Positions 9,580 to 18,585 are shown, counted from the first letter of the stretch. The stretch: DNA of 57,649 bases from an uncultured Lachnospiraceae bacterium (GCA_910579085.1 CAJTRU010000019.1:1-57649); one strand, 5' to 3'. Numbers and translations: made by a program. The notes: a model not told the origin generated them from the sequence alone.

Positions 9580-9608
9580 ATTATACCAGTATATATACTG
9601 GAACAATG
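9580..9608 (-). promoter_or_regulatory. Extended -10 promoter with embedded palindromic operator
   Basis: Reading the minus strand, TATAAT (9585-9580) is preceded by TG-n, giving an extended -10. The perfect 16-bp palindrome CCAGTATATATACTGG (9586-9601) fills the spacer, with a TTGTTC-like -35 above it. This suggests repressor control of the rhomboid-like gene. The regulator is unknown. Confidence 0.45.
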
Positions 9609-9640
9609 TGCACATATTGTATTCCTTTTTCTATTACAAA

Positions 9641-9669
9641 TGGCACACTGGCATAAAACCAGTATGCCA
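9641..9669 (-). terminator. Hairpin downstream of the LysM gene
   Basis: TGGCACACTGG and CCAGTATGCCA form an 11-bp stem with one mismatch and a seven-base loop, 34 bases after the LysM stop codon. The U-tract is short (ATTTG), so termination strength is doubtful. Confidence 0.4.
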
Positions 9670-9702
9670 TAATTATAGTAATAGCAATAACCTTTGTCAA
9701 AC

Positions 9703-10359
9703 CTAATCTGTACAGTTTTCCAAAATAAAATATGCAACACCTGGAAGCATATACATTTTATCAGCCTGGTTTTTCTCCCAGAACATCTCTGTAGTACACT
9801 CTGAACGGTCAAGTATGTCTTGTAAAGTGTCACCAGCCTGTGCAACATATTTTACCCAGCAGCCTTCTTCACTGTTTACAGACATGCCGCCCATATTGCC
9901 CATACCATACATTCCGCCTCTGGCACTGTCCTGTGCCATATTTCCAGTATCCATCATCCTCCCAGGCATATCCATATTCATTCCCATGCCTGCACTCATA
10001 CCGCTGCTATAACCATTTTCGTTGTAACCATTGTCATCATCACCGTCATTATCTTCTTCGTCATCGTCGTCCATGTCATCATCCATGCCGTCGTCATAAC
10101 TGTCATCGTCATCATCATCCATGCCATTACCTGGCATAACGCCCATGCCTCCGCAGCTTATGCAGTTCCCGCCTCCCTGCTGTCCTGGGTTTCTGACAGG
10201 AATACATATTGTATCCCCCGTCTGAAGATTATAGACATCAATATATGGGTTAGCACGTAATATTATAGCAAGGGGTACATTATACTGCCTGCTTAAACTA
10301 TACAAGGTTTCACCCTGCTTGACCGTGTGTGTCATACCATCACAATACTCATAATTCAT
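9703..10359 (-). CDS. Double LysM protein with Asp-rich and Met/Gly-rich linker
   Basis: 218 residues. An N-terminal LysM domain (about 10-54: HTVKQGETLYSLSRQYNVPL, ending GDTICIP) and a C-terminal LysM-like domain (about 168-213: YVAQAGDTLQDILDRSE) flank a linker containing runs of Asp (about 81-109) and then a Met/Gly-rich segment (about 120-160). There is no signal peptide or TM segment. LysM binds N-acetylglucosamine polymers, so a peptidoglycan or spore cortex/coat-associated role (SafA-like) is plausible: coat proteins enter from the mother cell without a signal peptide. GAGGTAGG precedes the ATG. The function is inferred, not shown. Confidence 0.75.
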   Translation of the reverse strand: MNYEYCDGMTHTVKQGETLYSLSRQYNVPLAIILRANPYIDVYNLQTGDTICIPVRNPGQQGGGNCISCGGMGVMPGNGMDDDDDDSYDDGMDDDMDDDDEEDNDGDDDNGYNENGYSSGMSAGMGMNMDMPGRMMDTGNMAQDSARGGMYGMGNMGGMSVNSEEGCWVKYVAQAGDTLQDILDRSECTTEMFWEKNQADKMYMLPGVAYFILENCTD

Positions 10360-10501
10360 AATCCTACCTCATTTCATAAAATGTATGTGCAGGCTGCATA
10401 AAACAGGAGCAAATGCAGTCCGTATTACAATATATTCATACAAAATAAATAAGTGCATATTTGTATTATATTGGATGGTTTTGAGTGTAAATGGAAATTG
10501 G

Positions 10502-10910
10502 GGACGGACGGTTCTTGTGCCGTGCCAGCAATATTCCATACAGGGGGTTATTTTTTCTATGCTGCAATGTCATTTAGTCCAGAAAAGATGTTTAGAAATT
10601 ATATGTTTTGTATGCGCTGGCAAATCCAAAGTGCCTTCCATGAAAACAGCACGCTTCCGCTTGGACGTCACACGCAATGGATGCATAAAGCCCCAATGTT
10701 CCTTGGAACATTTTGTTCCTGCGGAACATAATACGGGGCTTAAGCACCAGCGGTTCCGTACAGCTTTTTCATGGAAGCACATTTGGAATTTGCCAGCCAG
10801 CTTACACTTTGGTAATTTATAAAATACTTTTCTGGACTAAATGACATTGTGCTATACAGACTAAAGTACCCCTGTATAGAATAATTCTGGCATCTGGCAC
10901 GCAAAACCTG
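10502..10910. repeat. Composite outer repeat, copy split by a foldback element
   Basis: Imperfect inverted arms enclose the foldback element at 10565-10849. The left arm (about 10508-10560: GTGCCAG, then ATTCCATACAGGGG) pairs with the right arm (about 10853-10910, containing CCCCTGTATAGAATAATTCTGG and GGCACGC). The whole 1.3-kb interval 10360-11674 contains no gene I can support. Between this copy and the next (10911-11080) I see only AT-rich sequence. Confidence 0.65.
10565..10849 (+). mobile_element. Foldback (MITE-like) element, copy 1
   Basis: 285 bp with perfect 23-bp terminal inverted repeats (10565-10587 and 10827-10849), beginning CAATGTCATTTAGTCCAG. Inside, GCTGGCAAATCC...CATGAA and CATGGAAGC...TTTGCCAGC form a second pair of arms, and the core AAGCCCC...GGGGCTT encloses ATGTTCC/GGAACA. 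No transposase is encoded. Orientation is taken as plus because GGACGTCACACGCAATGG lies left of the core. Confidence 0.75.
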
Positions 10911-11080
10911 TTTCCAGCAATTTAAAATAAAACACAAAACAATACAATAAAATACAAATTATAGGTGGGAGGAGGGTTACTCTGCTAGACATTTATTATA
11001 TATTGTAATAGTAATACTACCTGCTAAATAAATATTACCGCCCTGCACATGTGATGTTTTCTGTAGTTTTGCAATGGTAT

Positions 11081-11504
11081 GGCAGGTTTCCAGTGTTCTA
11101 TATAATATTATTACATGACAGGGACTCTGCTGTGTTGGCTAACATAGCACAATGTCATTTAGTTAAGGATTCAGGCAGAAAATGTTTTTATAAATTACCA
11201 AAAAGTATACTAGCTGGCAAATTCCAAATGTGCTTACATGAACAAGCTGTACAGAGCCGCTGGTGTTTAAGCCCCGTATTAAATGTTCCGTAGGAACATA
11301 GGGGCTTTATGCACCATTGCGTGCGATGTCCAAGCGGGAGCGTGCTTTGTTCATGTAAGACACTTTGGATTTGCCAGCGCATCCAGTAATTATACTATTT
11401 TTAAGCAAATCCCCTTAATTAAATGACATTGTTTTATATTTACATAGTACAAACGTGTCCTGTCATATAATAATTTATTGGAACACCAGAAACCCTGCGT
11501 CCGC
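11081..11504. repeat. Composite outer repeat, copy split by a foldback element
   Basis: The left arm (about 11081-11130: CAGTGTTCTATATAA, then ACATGACAGGG) pairs imperfectly with the right arm (about 11455-11504: TCCTGTCATATAA, then TTGGAACACC), which ends in the conserved CAGAAACCCTGCGT (11487-11500). The foldback element at 11150-11431 sits between the arms. Confidence 0.65.
11150..11431 (-). mobile_element. Foldback (MITE-like) element, copy 2
   Basis: 282 bp. Ends are CAATGTCATTTAGTTAAGG on the left and the complement of CAATGTCATTTAATTAAGG on the right. The internal order is reversed relative to copy 1 (the CATTGCGTGCGATGTCC segment lies right of the core), so the two copies face each other. 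The core is AAGCCCC with ATGTTCC-GTA-GGAACAT and GGGGCTT. Confidence 0.75.
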
Positions 11505-11548
11505 CTTTAAACACAAAACAACATATGTGCATACCAAAACTTTTCATC

Positions 11549-11577
11549 TTGCATTAAATAAAACTTTGTCATATAAT
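11549..11577 (+). promoter_or_regulatory. Sigma-A-type promoter for the activase-like gene
   Basis: TTGCAT (11549-11554), a 17-bp spacer and TATAAT (11572-11577). The start codon is 98 bases downstream of the -10. The leader contains a perfect stem, GGGCGTTT (11620-11627) with AAACGCCC (11650-11657), just before the ribosome site AAAGAGGT, so ribosome access could be modulated by this hairpin. Confidence 0.7.
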
Positions 11578-11674
11578 AAGGCAATATGAAGTTTTGTGGC
11601 TAAATCTGTTACAATTTGCGGGCGTTTCCTAAACCACAGAATTATTATTAAACGCCCTTAGAAAGAGGTATACA

Positions 11675-14600
11675 ATGAAACCAGATTATAAAACTCTTGG
11701 AATTGATATTGGTTCTACTACTGTAAAAATAGCTGTTTTAGATAAAGACTTCAATATTTTATTTTCTGACTACCAGAGGCACTTTGCCAATATACAGGAA
11801 ACTTTGGCAGAAGTTGTACAAAAAGCATATGACAGTCTTGGGGACATACCATTATCCCCTGTTATTACAGGTTCAGGAGGGCTTGCCCTTTCAAAGCACC
11901 TTGGAATACCTTTTGTACAGGAAGTTGTTGCTGTTGCCACTTCATTAAAGGACTTTGCACCACAGACTGATGTTGCAATAGAACTTGGCGGCGAAGATGC
12001 TAAAATTATATATTTCACTGGAGGGATTGACCAGCGTATGAATGGCATATGTGCCGGCGGCACAGGCTCATTTATTGACCAGATGGCAACCCTTTTAAAA
12101 ACTGATGCAGAAGGATTAAATGAGTATGCTAAAAATTATGAAGCACTCTACCCCATTGCCGCACGCTGCGGTGTTTTTGCTAAATCTGATATACAGCCCC
12201 TTATTAATGAAGGTGCAACTAAGGAAGATTTGTCTGCATCAATATTCCAGGCAGTTGTAAACCAGACAATAAGCGGTCTTGCCTGCGGCAAGCCTATACG
12301 TGGCAATGTAGCATTTCTTGGCGGCCCGTTACACTTCCTGACAGAACTTAAGCAGGCATTTATACGTACATTAAAACTAACAGACAGCCAGGTAATTGCA
12401 CCTGCACATTCACACCTTTTCGCAGCAGCAGGTGCAGCAATGAACTCTGATAAGAATGTACATACAACACTTGGAATGCTTTGTACAAAGCTTTCAGAGA
12501 AAATAGAAATAGAATTTGAGGTTACAAGGCTTGAACCTCTCTTTAATAATGAAGAAGAATATAAAAAGTTTTTAGACAAACATTCTGAAAACAATGTAAA
12601 AAAAGGTGATTTTAACCAGTACAGCGGCAAGCTTTTCCTTGGGATTGATGCTGGCTCTACTACTACAAAAGCCGCTGTAATTGATGAAGATGGCAGGCTT
12701 CTTTATTCTTTTTACAGCAGTAATAACGGAAGCCCGCTTAAAACTGCATTAAAAGCAGTTAAAGAGATATATTCCGTTATGCCAAATGGCTCTAAAATTG
12801 TACGTTCATGTTCCACTGGTTATGGTGAAGCACTCCTTAAATCAGCACTGCTGCTTGATGAAGGGGAGGTAGAAACTGTTGCACATTATACAGCCGCCGC
12901 CTTTTTTGAACCAGAGGTGGACTGCATACTTGATATTGGCGGACAGGACATGAAATGCATTAAAATTAAAAACCACTCTGTAGATAAAGTACAGCTTAAT
13001 GAAGCCTGTTCCTCTGGGTGTGGTTCATTTATTGAAACATTTGCCAAATCACTTAACTATGATGTTTCAGAATTTGCAAAGATTGCACTTTTTGCCAAAA
13101 ACCCTATTGACCTTGGTTCAAGGTGTACTGTCTTTATGAATTCAAAAGTAAAACAAGCGCAGAAAGAAGGTGCAAGTGTTGCAGATATTTCAGCAGGGCT
13201 TGCATACTCTGTTATTAAAAATGCACTTCTTAAAGTAATAAAACTTACCGACCCTAAAGACCTTGGCAGAAAAGTTGTTGTACAGGGTGGTACTTTCTAT
13301 AATGATGCTGTCCTTAGAAGTTTTGAACGTATATCGGGCTGTGAGGCTGTACGCCCTGATATAGCTGGCATTATGGGTGCTTTTGGTGCTGCCCTGCTTG
13401 CAAGGGAACGCTATACAGGACAGGAAAGCACAATGCTTTCTATTAAGCAGATTAATGAACTCAAATTTGAAACAAGCATGTCACGCTGTAAAGGCTGTAC
13501 TAACCACTGCCTGCTTACTATTAACAGGTTTACAGGCGGAAGGCAGTTTATATCAGGCAACCGGTGTGAACGCGGGCTTGGCAGGGAAAAGAAAAACTCG
13601 GGTATACCAAACCTGTTTGACTATAAACTTAAAAGGGTATTCTCACACTATACGCCTTTAACTGCTGATAATGCAGTACGTGGTACTGTTGGTATACCAC
13701 GTGTACTTAATATGTATGAAAATTACCCGTTCTGGTTTACATTTTTTACGGAACTTGGCTACAGGGTTGTACTTTCACCTGAGTCCAGCCGCAAAATTTA
13801 TGAACTTGGAATTGAGTCCATACCAAGTGAATCAGAATGTTATCCTGCCAAACTTGTACATGGCCATATATCATGGCTGTTAAAACAAGGCATTGGATAT
13901 ATTTTCTACCCGTGTGTGCCTTATGAACGCTGCGAAGCTGAAGGGGCAGGCAACCACTATAACTGCCCTATTGTTACCTCATATGGTGAAAATATTAAAA
14001 ACAATGTTGATGAACTTAAAAACCCAGATATTATTTACCAGAACCCGTTCGTATCATTTGAAAATGAAGAAATTATAACAAAACGTTTAAGTGTATTCTT
14101 TGCAGAAGAAAACGGAATACCGGCCGCTGACATAAGGCGTGCATGTGCTGCTGCATGGAAAGAAATGCAGGCTGTACGTGATGAAATGAGCGCTAAAGGC
14201 TTAGAAACCCTTAAATATATGGAAGAACATAACTGCCACGGCATTGTACTGGCTGGACGCCCTTACCATGCTGACCCTGAGATTAACCACGGAATTCCAG
14301 GGCTTATTACATCATATGGTGTGGCTGTCCTTACTGAGGATAGCATATCAGAACTTGGCACTGTTGACAGGCCTACTATAGTAATGGACCAGTGGATGTA
14401 CCATTCACGTCTTTATAAAGCCGCATCATTTGTTGCCACAAGGAAAGACCTTGACTTAATACAGCTTAATTCATTTGGCTGCGGGCTTGACGCCGTTACA
14501 ACAGACCAGGTAAGTGATATACTTACAAAGCAGAACAGAATTTATACTGTATTAAAAATAGATGAAGTAAACAACCTAGGTGCAGCACGCATCCGTATAC

Positions 14601-15895
14601 GTTCACTGCTTGCTGCAATAGAGGACAGGAAACGTAAAAATATTGAACCTGTAAATAAAGATACTGCACACCACAGGGTAATTTTTACAGAAGAAATGAG
14701 GAAAGAATACACTATCCTCACACCACAGATGTCACCAATACATTTTGACTTACTTGGCCCTGCACTCGCCTCATGTGGTTACAATATTGAAGTCCTGCCA
14801 TCAGACAGTTCATGCGTTGACTATGGGCTTAAATATGTAAACAATGATGCCTGCTACCCTTCACTAATCGTTGTAGGCCAGTTTATGCAGGCGCTTATGT
14901 CTGGAAAATATGACTTAAATAAAACTGCACTAATAATTACCCAGACTGGCGGAGGATGCCGTGCTACTAACTATATTGGATTTATAAGGCGTGCCCTTGA
15001 AAATGCAGGCATGGGGCAAATCCCTGTTATTTCCATGAGTGCGGGCATTGAGAAAAACCCAGGGCTGGACATAAACATGAAGATGCTGCACCGTGCACTC
15101 CAGGCACTTATCTATGGTGATGTATTTATGCGTGTGTTGTATAAAACCCGCCCTTATGAAAAGGTAAAAGGTTCTGCCAATGCACTGCACCAGAAATGGC
15201 TTGCTATTGCAAAGAAACAGGTAACTACTGGCAATAAAAAGGAATTTAAAAATAATATAAGGCAGATAGTCAGGGAGTTTGATGAACTTGAACTGCTTGA
15301 TATAAAGAAACCACGTGTTGGCATTGTTGGCGAAATACTTGTTAAGTTCCTTCCACTTGCCAATAACCACCTTGTAGAACTTCTTGAGGCAGAAGGTGCA
15401 GAGGCAGTGTGCCCTGACCTCGTTGATTTCTTTATGTACAGCCTTTACAATGCAAATTTCCAGGCAGAATACCTTGGCAAAAAGAAATCAGGGGCAATGA
15501 TAAACAACCTGGTTATAAGATATATTGAATACTACCGTAAAGCAGCAAGCACAGCACTTGCAGCCAGCAGCCGTTTTGAACCTCCCATACATGTTTCAAA
15601 GCTTGCAGAGTATGCAGGCCCTGTTGTTTCATGTGGCAACCAGACAGGCGAAGGCTGGTTCCTTACTGGTGAAATGATTGAGCTTATACATTCTGGTGTG
15701 CCAAATATTGTATGTGCACAGCCATTTGGATGCCTTCCTAACCATGTAGTTGGCAAAGGTGTAATAAAAGAACTGCGCCATAAGTTCCCAGAGTCAAACA
15801 TTGTAGCAGTTGACTACGACCCAGGTGCAACAGAAGTTAACCAGCTTAACCGCATAAAACTTATGCTTTCTACTGCTGTTAAGAATTTAAAATGA
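11675..15895 (+). CDS. 2-hydroxyacyl-CoA dehydratase activase-like protein (BadF/BcrA ATPase, DUF2229)
   Basis: 1406 residues. There are two ASKHA ATPase domains of the BadF/BadG/BcrA/HgdC type: domain 1 (about 7-255; DIGSTTVK at 11, and cluster-type cysteines C126 in GICAGGTGSF and C165) and domain 2 (about 321-575; DAGSTTTK, C445/C449 and C484). From about 615 to the end come DUF2229/HgdB-like segments rich in conserved Cys (RCKGCTNHC, CVPYERC, NNDACYP, GGGCRATNY). Related activators use ATP to drive an electron from a [4Fe-4S] cluster into a dehydratase or double-cubane protein. Fused forms like this are widespread in anaerobes without a known substrate, and no partner dehydratase subunit is encoded nearby. 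Confidence 0.9.
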   Translation: MKPDYKTLGIDIGSTTVKIAVLDKDFNILFSDYQRHFANIQETLAEVVQKAYDSLGDIPLSPVITGSGGLALSKHLGIPFVQEVVAVATSLKDFAPQTDVAIELGGEDAKIIYFTGGIDQRMNGICAGGTGSFIDQMATLLKTDAEGLNEYAKNYEALYPIAARCGVFAKSDIQPLINEGATKEDLSASIFQAVVNQTISGLACGKPIRGNVAFLGGPLHFLTELKQAFIRTLKLTDSQVIAPAHSHLFAAAGAAMNSDKNVHTTLGMLCTKLSEKIEIEFEVTRLEPLFNNEEEYKKFLDKHSENNVKKGDFNQYSGKLFLGIDAGSTTTKAAVIDEDGRLLYSFYSSNNGSPLKTALKAVKEIYSVMPNGSKIVRSCSTGYGEALLKSALLLDEGEVETVAHYTAAAFFEPEVDCILDIGGQDMKCIKIKNHSVDKVQLNEACSSGCGSFIETFAKSLNYDVSEFAKIALFAKNPIDLGSRCTVFMNSKVKQAQKEGASVADISAGLAYSVIKNALLKVIKLTDPKDLGRKVVVQGGTFYNDAVLRSFERISGCEAVRPDIAGIMGAFGAALLARERYTGQESTMLSIKQINELKFETSMSRCKGCTNHCLLTINRFTGGRQFISGNRCERGLGREKKNSGIPNLFDYKLKRVFSHYTPLTADNAVRGTVGIPRVLNMYENYPFWFTFFTELGYRVVLSPESSRKIYELGIESIPSESECYPAKLVHGHISWLLKQGIGYIFYPCVPYERCEAEGAGNHYNCPIVTSYGENIKNNVDELKNPDIIYQNPFVSFENEEIITKRLSVFFAEENGIPAADIRRACAAAWKEMQAVRDEMSAKGLETLKYMEEHNCHGIVLAGRPYHADPEINHGIPGLITSYGVAVLTEDSISELGTVDRPTIVMDQWMYHSRLYKAASFVATRKDLDLIQLNSFGCGLDAVTTDQVSDILTKQNRIYTVLKIDEVNNLGAARIRIRSLLAAIEDRKRKNIEPVNKDTAHHRVIFTEEMRKEYTILTPQMSPIHFDLLGPALASCGYNIEVLPSDSSCVDYGLKYVNNDACYPSLIVVGQFMQALMSGKYDLNKTALIITQTGGGCRATNYIGFIRRALENAGMGQIPVISMSAGIEKNPGLDINMKMLHRALQALIYGDVFMRVLYKTRPYEKVKGSANALHQKWLAIAKKQVTTGNKKEFKNNIRQIVREFDELELLDIKKPRVGIVGEILVKFLPLANNHLVELLEAEGAEAVCPDLVDFFMYSLYNANFQAEYLGKKKSGAMINNLVIRYIEYYRKAASTALAASSRFEPPIHVSKLAEYAGPVVSCGNQTGEGWFLTGEMIELIHSGVPNIVCAQPFGCLPNHVVGKGVIKELRHKFPESNIVAVDYDPGATEVNQLNRIKLMLSTAVKNLK

Positions 15896-15966
15896 AAGGC
15901 ATGTAAAGTACAAAACTGGCATGGTTTATAGATTATATGTGCCAGTGCTATCATGTTGGAAAGTGT

Positions 15967-17127
15967 ATGAAGATTTTAGTATATAAATGGGATATTTTCC
16001 CTTATAATGATATTATTAATGAATTAAAAAAGCAGGGACATTCTATGGATGTCCTTGCTTTTCCTGTAAAAAACCATATACAAGACAGCGCTTTTGAAAA
16101 AAAGCTGGCAGAATACCTGGAAAATGGCTCTTATAATGCTGTTTTTTCAGTAAATTACTTCACTGTTATTTCTAATACATGCCATAAATATGGCATACCA
16201 TATATTTCATGGACATGTGATGCACCACTTGCAGGTATGCGCAATCCTTCAATATATAATACTGTAAACACAATTTATGTATTTGATTATAAAGAATATG
16301 AATATTTTAAGAATGCAGGTGCATCCACTGTAAAATACCTTCCGCTTGCAGGTGCACCAGAAAGAACCGCCAGCCTGCTTACACAAAACGGTATTTGCAT
16401 AAATAACAGGAAATATTCCTATGATATATCATTTGTTGGCAATTTATATGATAAAAACCGCTATGATGAAATGGTTAATGCACTTCCTCCATATCTTTGC
16501 GGCTATATGGATGCCACAGTTGAAGCCCAGTTAAATATTTCGGGTGGCAATATTATTAATATAATGCTTACAGATGATATAATGGAAAATGCTTCTAAAT
16601 ACATGGATTTAAAGCAGGGTGGCAAAAACCTGGAAGAGTTAAAGCTTTATTTTGCCACAAGCGTACTTTCATATAAGGCTGCCGCAATTATGCGCAGGCA
16701 GGCTTTAAATGCACTGTCACGGGTTGCAGACATGCACCTTTTTACAACAAGCAGTACAGATGGATTATTTAAGACTATTGTACACCCTCCTGTAAAATAC
16801 CATAGCGAAATGCCATTAGTCTTTGCTGCTTCCAAAATAAACCTGAATATGACCACCCCTAATATTGAAGACGGTATTCCTCTGCGTGTATTTGATATTT
16901 TATCTGCTGGCGGTTTTTTAATGACCGATTACCGCCCTGGACTTGAAAAACTTTTTGATATTGGCAAAGACCTTGTAGTTTATGATGGAATTAACGATTT
17001 GGCTAATAAAGCACACTATTATTTAAACCATGACAAAGAAAGGGAGCTTATCTCTGCCAGCGGCTTTGACAAGCTCCAGAAACTTCATACCTATAAACAC
17101 CGTATCCAGGCTATGTTCAGTCTTTAA
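15967..17127 (+). CDS. CgeB-like glycosyltransferase (DUF3880 type)
   Basis: 386 residues, resembling the CgeB/DUF3880 group of GT-B glycosyltransferases. The N terminus MKILVYKWDIFPYNDI starts a Rossmann-like domain, PYISWTCDAP lies near residue 80, and the C-terminal donor-binding half has the family pattern KINLNMTTPNIEDGIPLRVFD, written here in parts around NLNMTTPNIEDGIPLR, with DILSAGGFLMTDY. CgeB in Bacillus acts in spore outer-layer maturation, but many homologues glycosylate other surface polymers. The ATG at 15967 is preferred to an open-frame ATG ten codons upstream because GGAAAG precedes it. Its 3' end overlaps the convergent CPBP gene by 11 bases. Confidence 0.8.
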   Translation: MKILVYKWDIFPYNDIINELKKQGHSMDVLAFPVKNHIQDSAFEKKLAEYLENGSYNAVFSVNYFTVISNTCHKYGIPYISWTCDAPLAGMRNPSIYNTVNTIYVFDYKEYEYFKNAGASTVKYLPLAGAPERTASLLTQNGICINNRKYSYDISFVGNLYDKNRYDEMVNALPPYLCGYMDATVEAQLNISGGNIINIMLTDDIMENASKYMDLKQGGKNLEELKLYFATSVLSYKAAAIMRRQALNALSRVADMHLFTTSSTDGLFKTIVHPPVKYHSEMPLVFAASKINLNMTTPNIEDGIPLRVFDILSAGGFLMTDYRPGLEKLFDIGKDLVVYDGINDLANKAHYYLNHDKERELISASGFDKLQKLHTYKHRIQAMFSL

Positions 17128-18346
17128 AATAATCCTGGTTAAACGTTGTCTTTTGTATTTCATCATCTTTATTTGTACTGGTTTCATCCCCTGTGCTGAT
17201 GGCATTATTATTTTTGATAACATTGCTGTCAACAACACTTGCTTCCTTATTTATAATAATACTTCCATCTTCCGTAGTATAGCTTTCACCACTATATATG
17301 TTATCACCAATACCATTAACACCAGCAGTATTGTCTGTACCATATTCATTACTGTCCCCATAAGTATATTGAATTTCCTGGAATTCCTGCAAATCGACTA
17401 TATTGCCCTTTTTATAAAGGTGGTATGAAAGCAGTACAATACCTGCAATAAATACAAATGATACTGCAAGTCCCCCTTCCATTCCAAAACTTCCTCCATT
17501 AATTATTTCCATTCCATCTGTATAAGAAGTTGATAAAATAGAATTAGAAACATCCATGCCGCTTACCTGTACACCATATATATTACCTTGCGCAAAATTC
17601 CATATACTGTGGAAAGCCCCTGCTATCCATATATTTCCAAAATCAAGCAAAAGAAGTGAAGCAAGCACGCCAAACAGGAACAGGTTTATATATGCAAGTG
17701 GTGAAAGCCCATTGTTACCTGAATGTAGAAATGCAAAAAACAGCGAACTTGCAGCAACAGCAAGTGTAACATGGTATCTTCTTGACAACGACACCATAAG
17801 ATATCCACGGCATAACACTTCCTCTGCCATTCCTTGTAAAAGATATCCCAGAAAATATCCAATTATATATAAAGGCATAATATTCTGCGAAATCCCCTCA
17901 CACTTTACACTTCCTGTAACAACACATATAATATACACTGCTGAAAATGCTGCTGCACCTGCAACAAGTCCTGTAATATATTGTTTAACCATTCCCTTTT
18001 TTACAAATCCCAGAGTAGACAGTTTCCTTCTTTCAAAAACCTTGCAATACAGCATTACTATAAGGGTAAGCAGTATTTCTGCAAAAAGCATTACAATCAT
18101 AATCCACTCAGGCATGTCAGACAGCACAGACAGCATTTTCTGCCTGTCAAGCCTTCCAGAAATAATCATTGACATATAATCCTTATTACTAAAAAGATAT
18201 GCAATCATTGCTGGAATTTGTATAAAACCCATCGCTACTGAACCAATAAAAAACAGAAGAACAGCAATAAATATCTCAACTAGTATATTGTGCCCTTTCT
18301 GTGATGCTGCTTCTTTCATAAACAGCGCTTTTTTAATATCTTTCAT
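17117..18346 (-). CDS. CPBP-family intramembrane metalloprotease
   Basis: 409 residues with about eight TM segments. The three CPBP (CAAX/Abi) motifs are complete: EEVLCRG with E175, E176 and R180; FAFLHSG with H208; and GAFHSIWN with H246 and N250. Members are membrane glutamic/metal-type endopeptidases, related to Rce1 and to bacteriocin-immunity proteins. After the last TM (about 310-330) there is an unusual polar tail of about 75 residues rich in Asp/Asn/Thr/Gly. GAAAGGAA precedes the ATG. The convergent upstream neighbour's stop lies inside this gene's last codons. The 239 bases upstream contain no gene I can see. Confidence 0.87.
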   Translation of the reverse strand: MKDIKKALFMKEAASQKGHNILVEIFIAVLLFFIGSVAMGFIQIPAMIAYLFSNKDYMSMIISGRLDRQKMLSVLSDMPEWIMIVMLFAEILLTLIVMLYCKVFERRKLSTLGFVKKGMVKQYITGLVAGAAAFSAVYIICVVTGSVKCEGISQNIMPLYIIGYFLGYLLQGMAEEVLCRGYLMVSLSRRYHVTLAVAASSLFFAFLHSGNNGLSPLAYINLFLFGVLASLLLLDFGNIWIAGAFHSIWNFAQGNIYGVQVSGMDVSNSILSTSYTDGMEIINGGSFGMEGGLAVSFVFIAGIVLLSYHLYKKGNIVDLQEFQEIQYTYGDSNEYGTDNTAGVNGIGDNIYSGESYTTEDGSIIINKEASVVDSNVIKNNNAISTGDETSTNKDDEIQKTTFNQDYFKD

Positions 18347-18585
18347 ATAACATTCCTTTCATCAAATTTAGTATTTACAAAATACCGCTGGTACATCCTG
18401 TTGCACCTGTCCTGTACACAGACCTGTACCATATAAGAAGTTGCAAGCCTGCCATCCGCCAGAAGCATCCTTCATTTGATATAATAGCACATATTATGGA
18501 AAATTTCACCTAAATATTTACCATATCCTCATGTCCATTTAATAATTCCCAGTTATCGTATTTATTTTGTTTTTATGTTAAGAAT

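Noticed and set aside
10022..10139. Trinucleotide-like CAT/GTC repeats suggesting a microsatellite
   Set aside because: They encode the Asp run of the LysM protein in frame; the codons are mixed (GAT, GAC), so it is coding low complexity.
15899..15966. Stem ACTGGCA...TGCCAGT between the activase-like and CgeB genes as a terminator
   Set aside because: It is seven pairs with an 18-base loop and no U-run, so readthrough is more likely.
18528..18580. Possible further copy of the minimal repeat (ATGTCCATTT, CCAGTTATC)
   Set aside because: Only short pieces match and the right arm is missing, so it is too weak to list.
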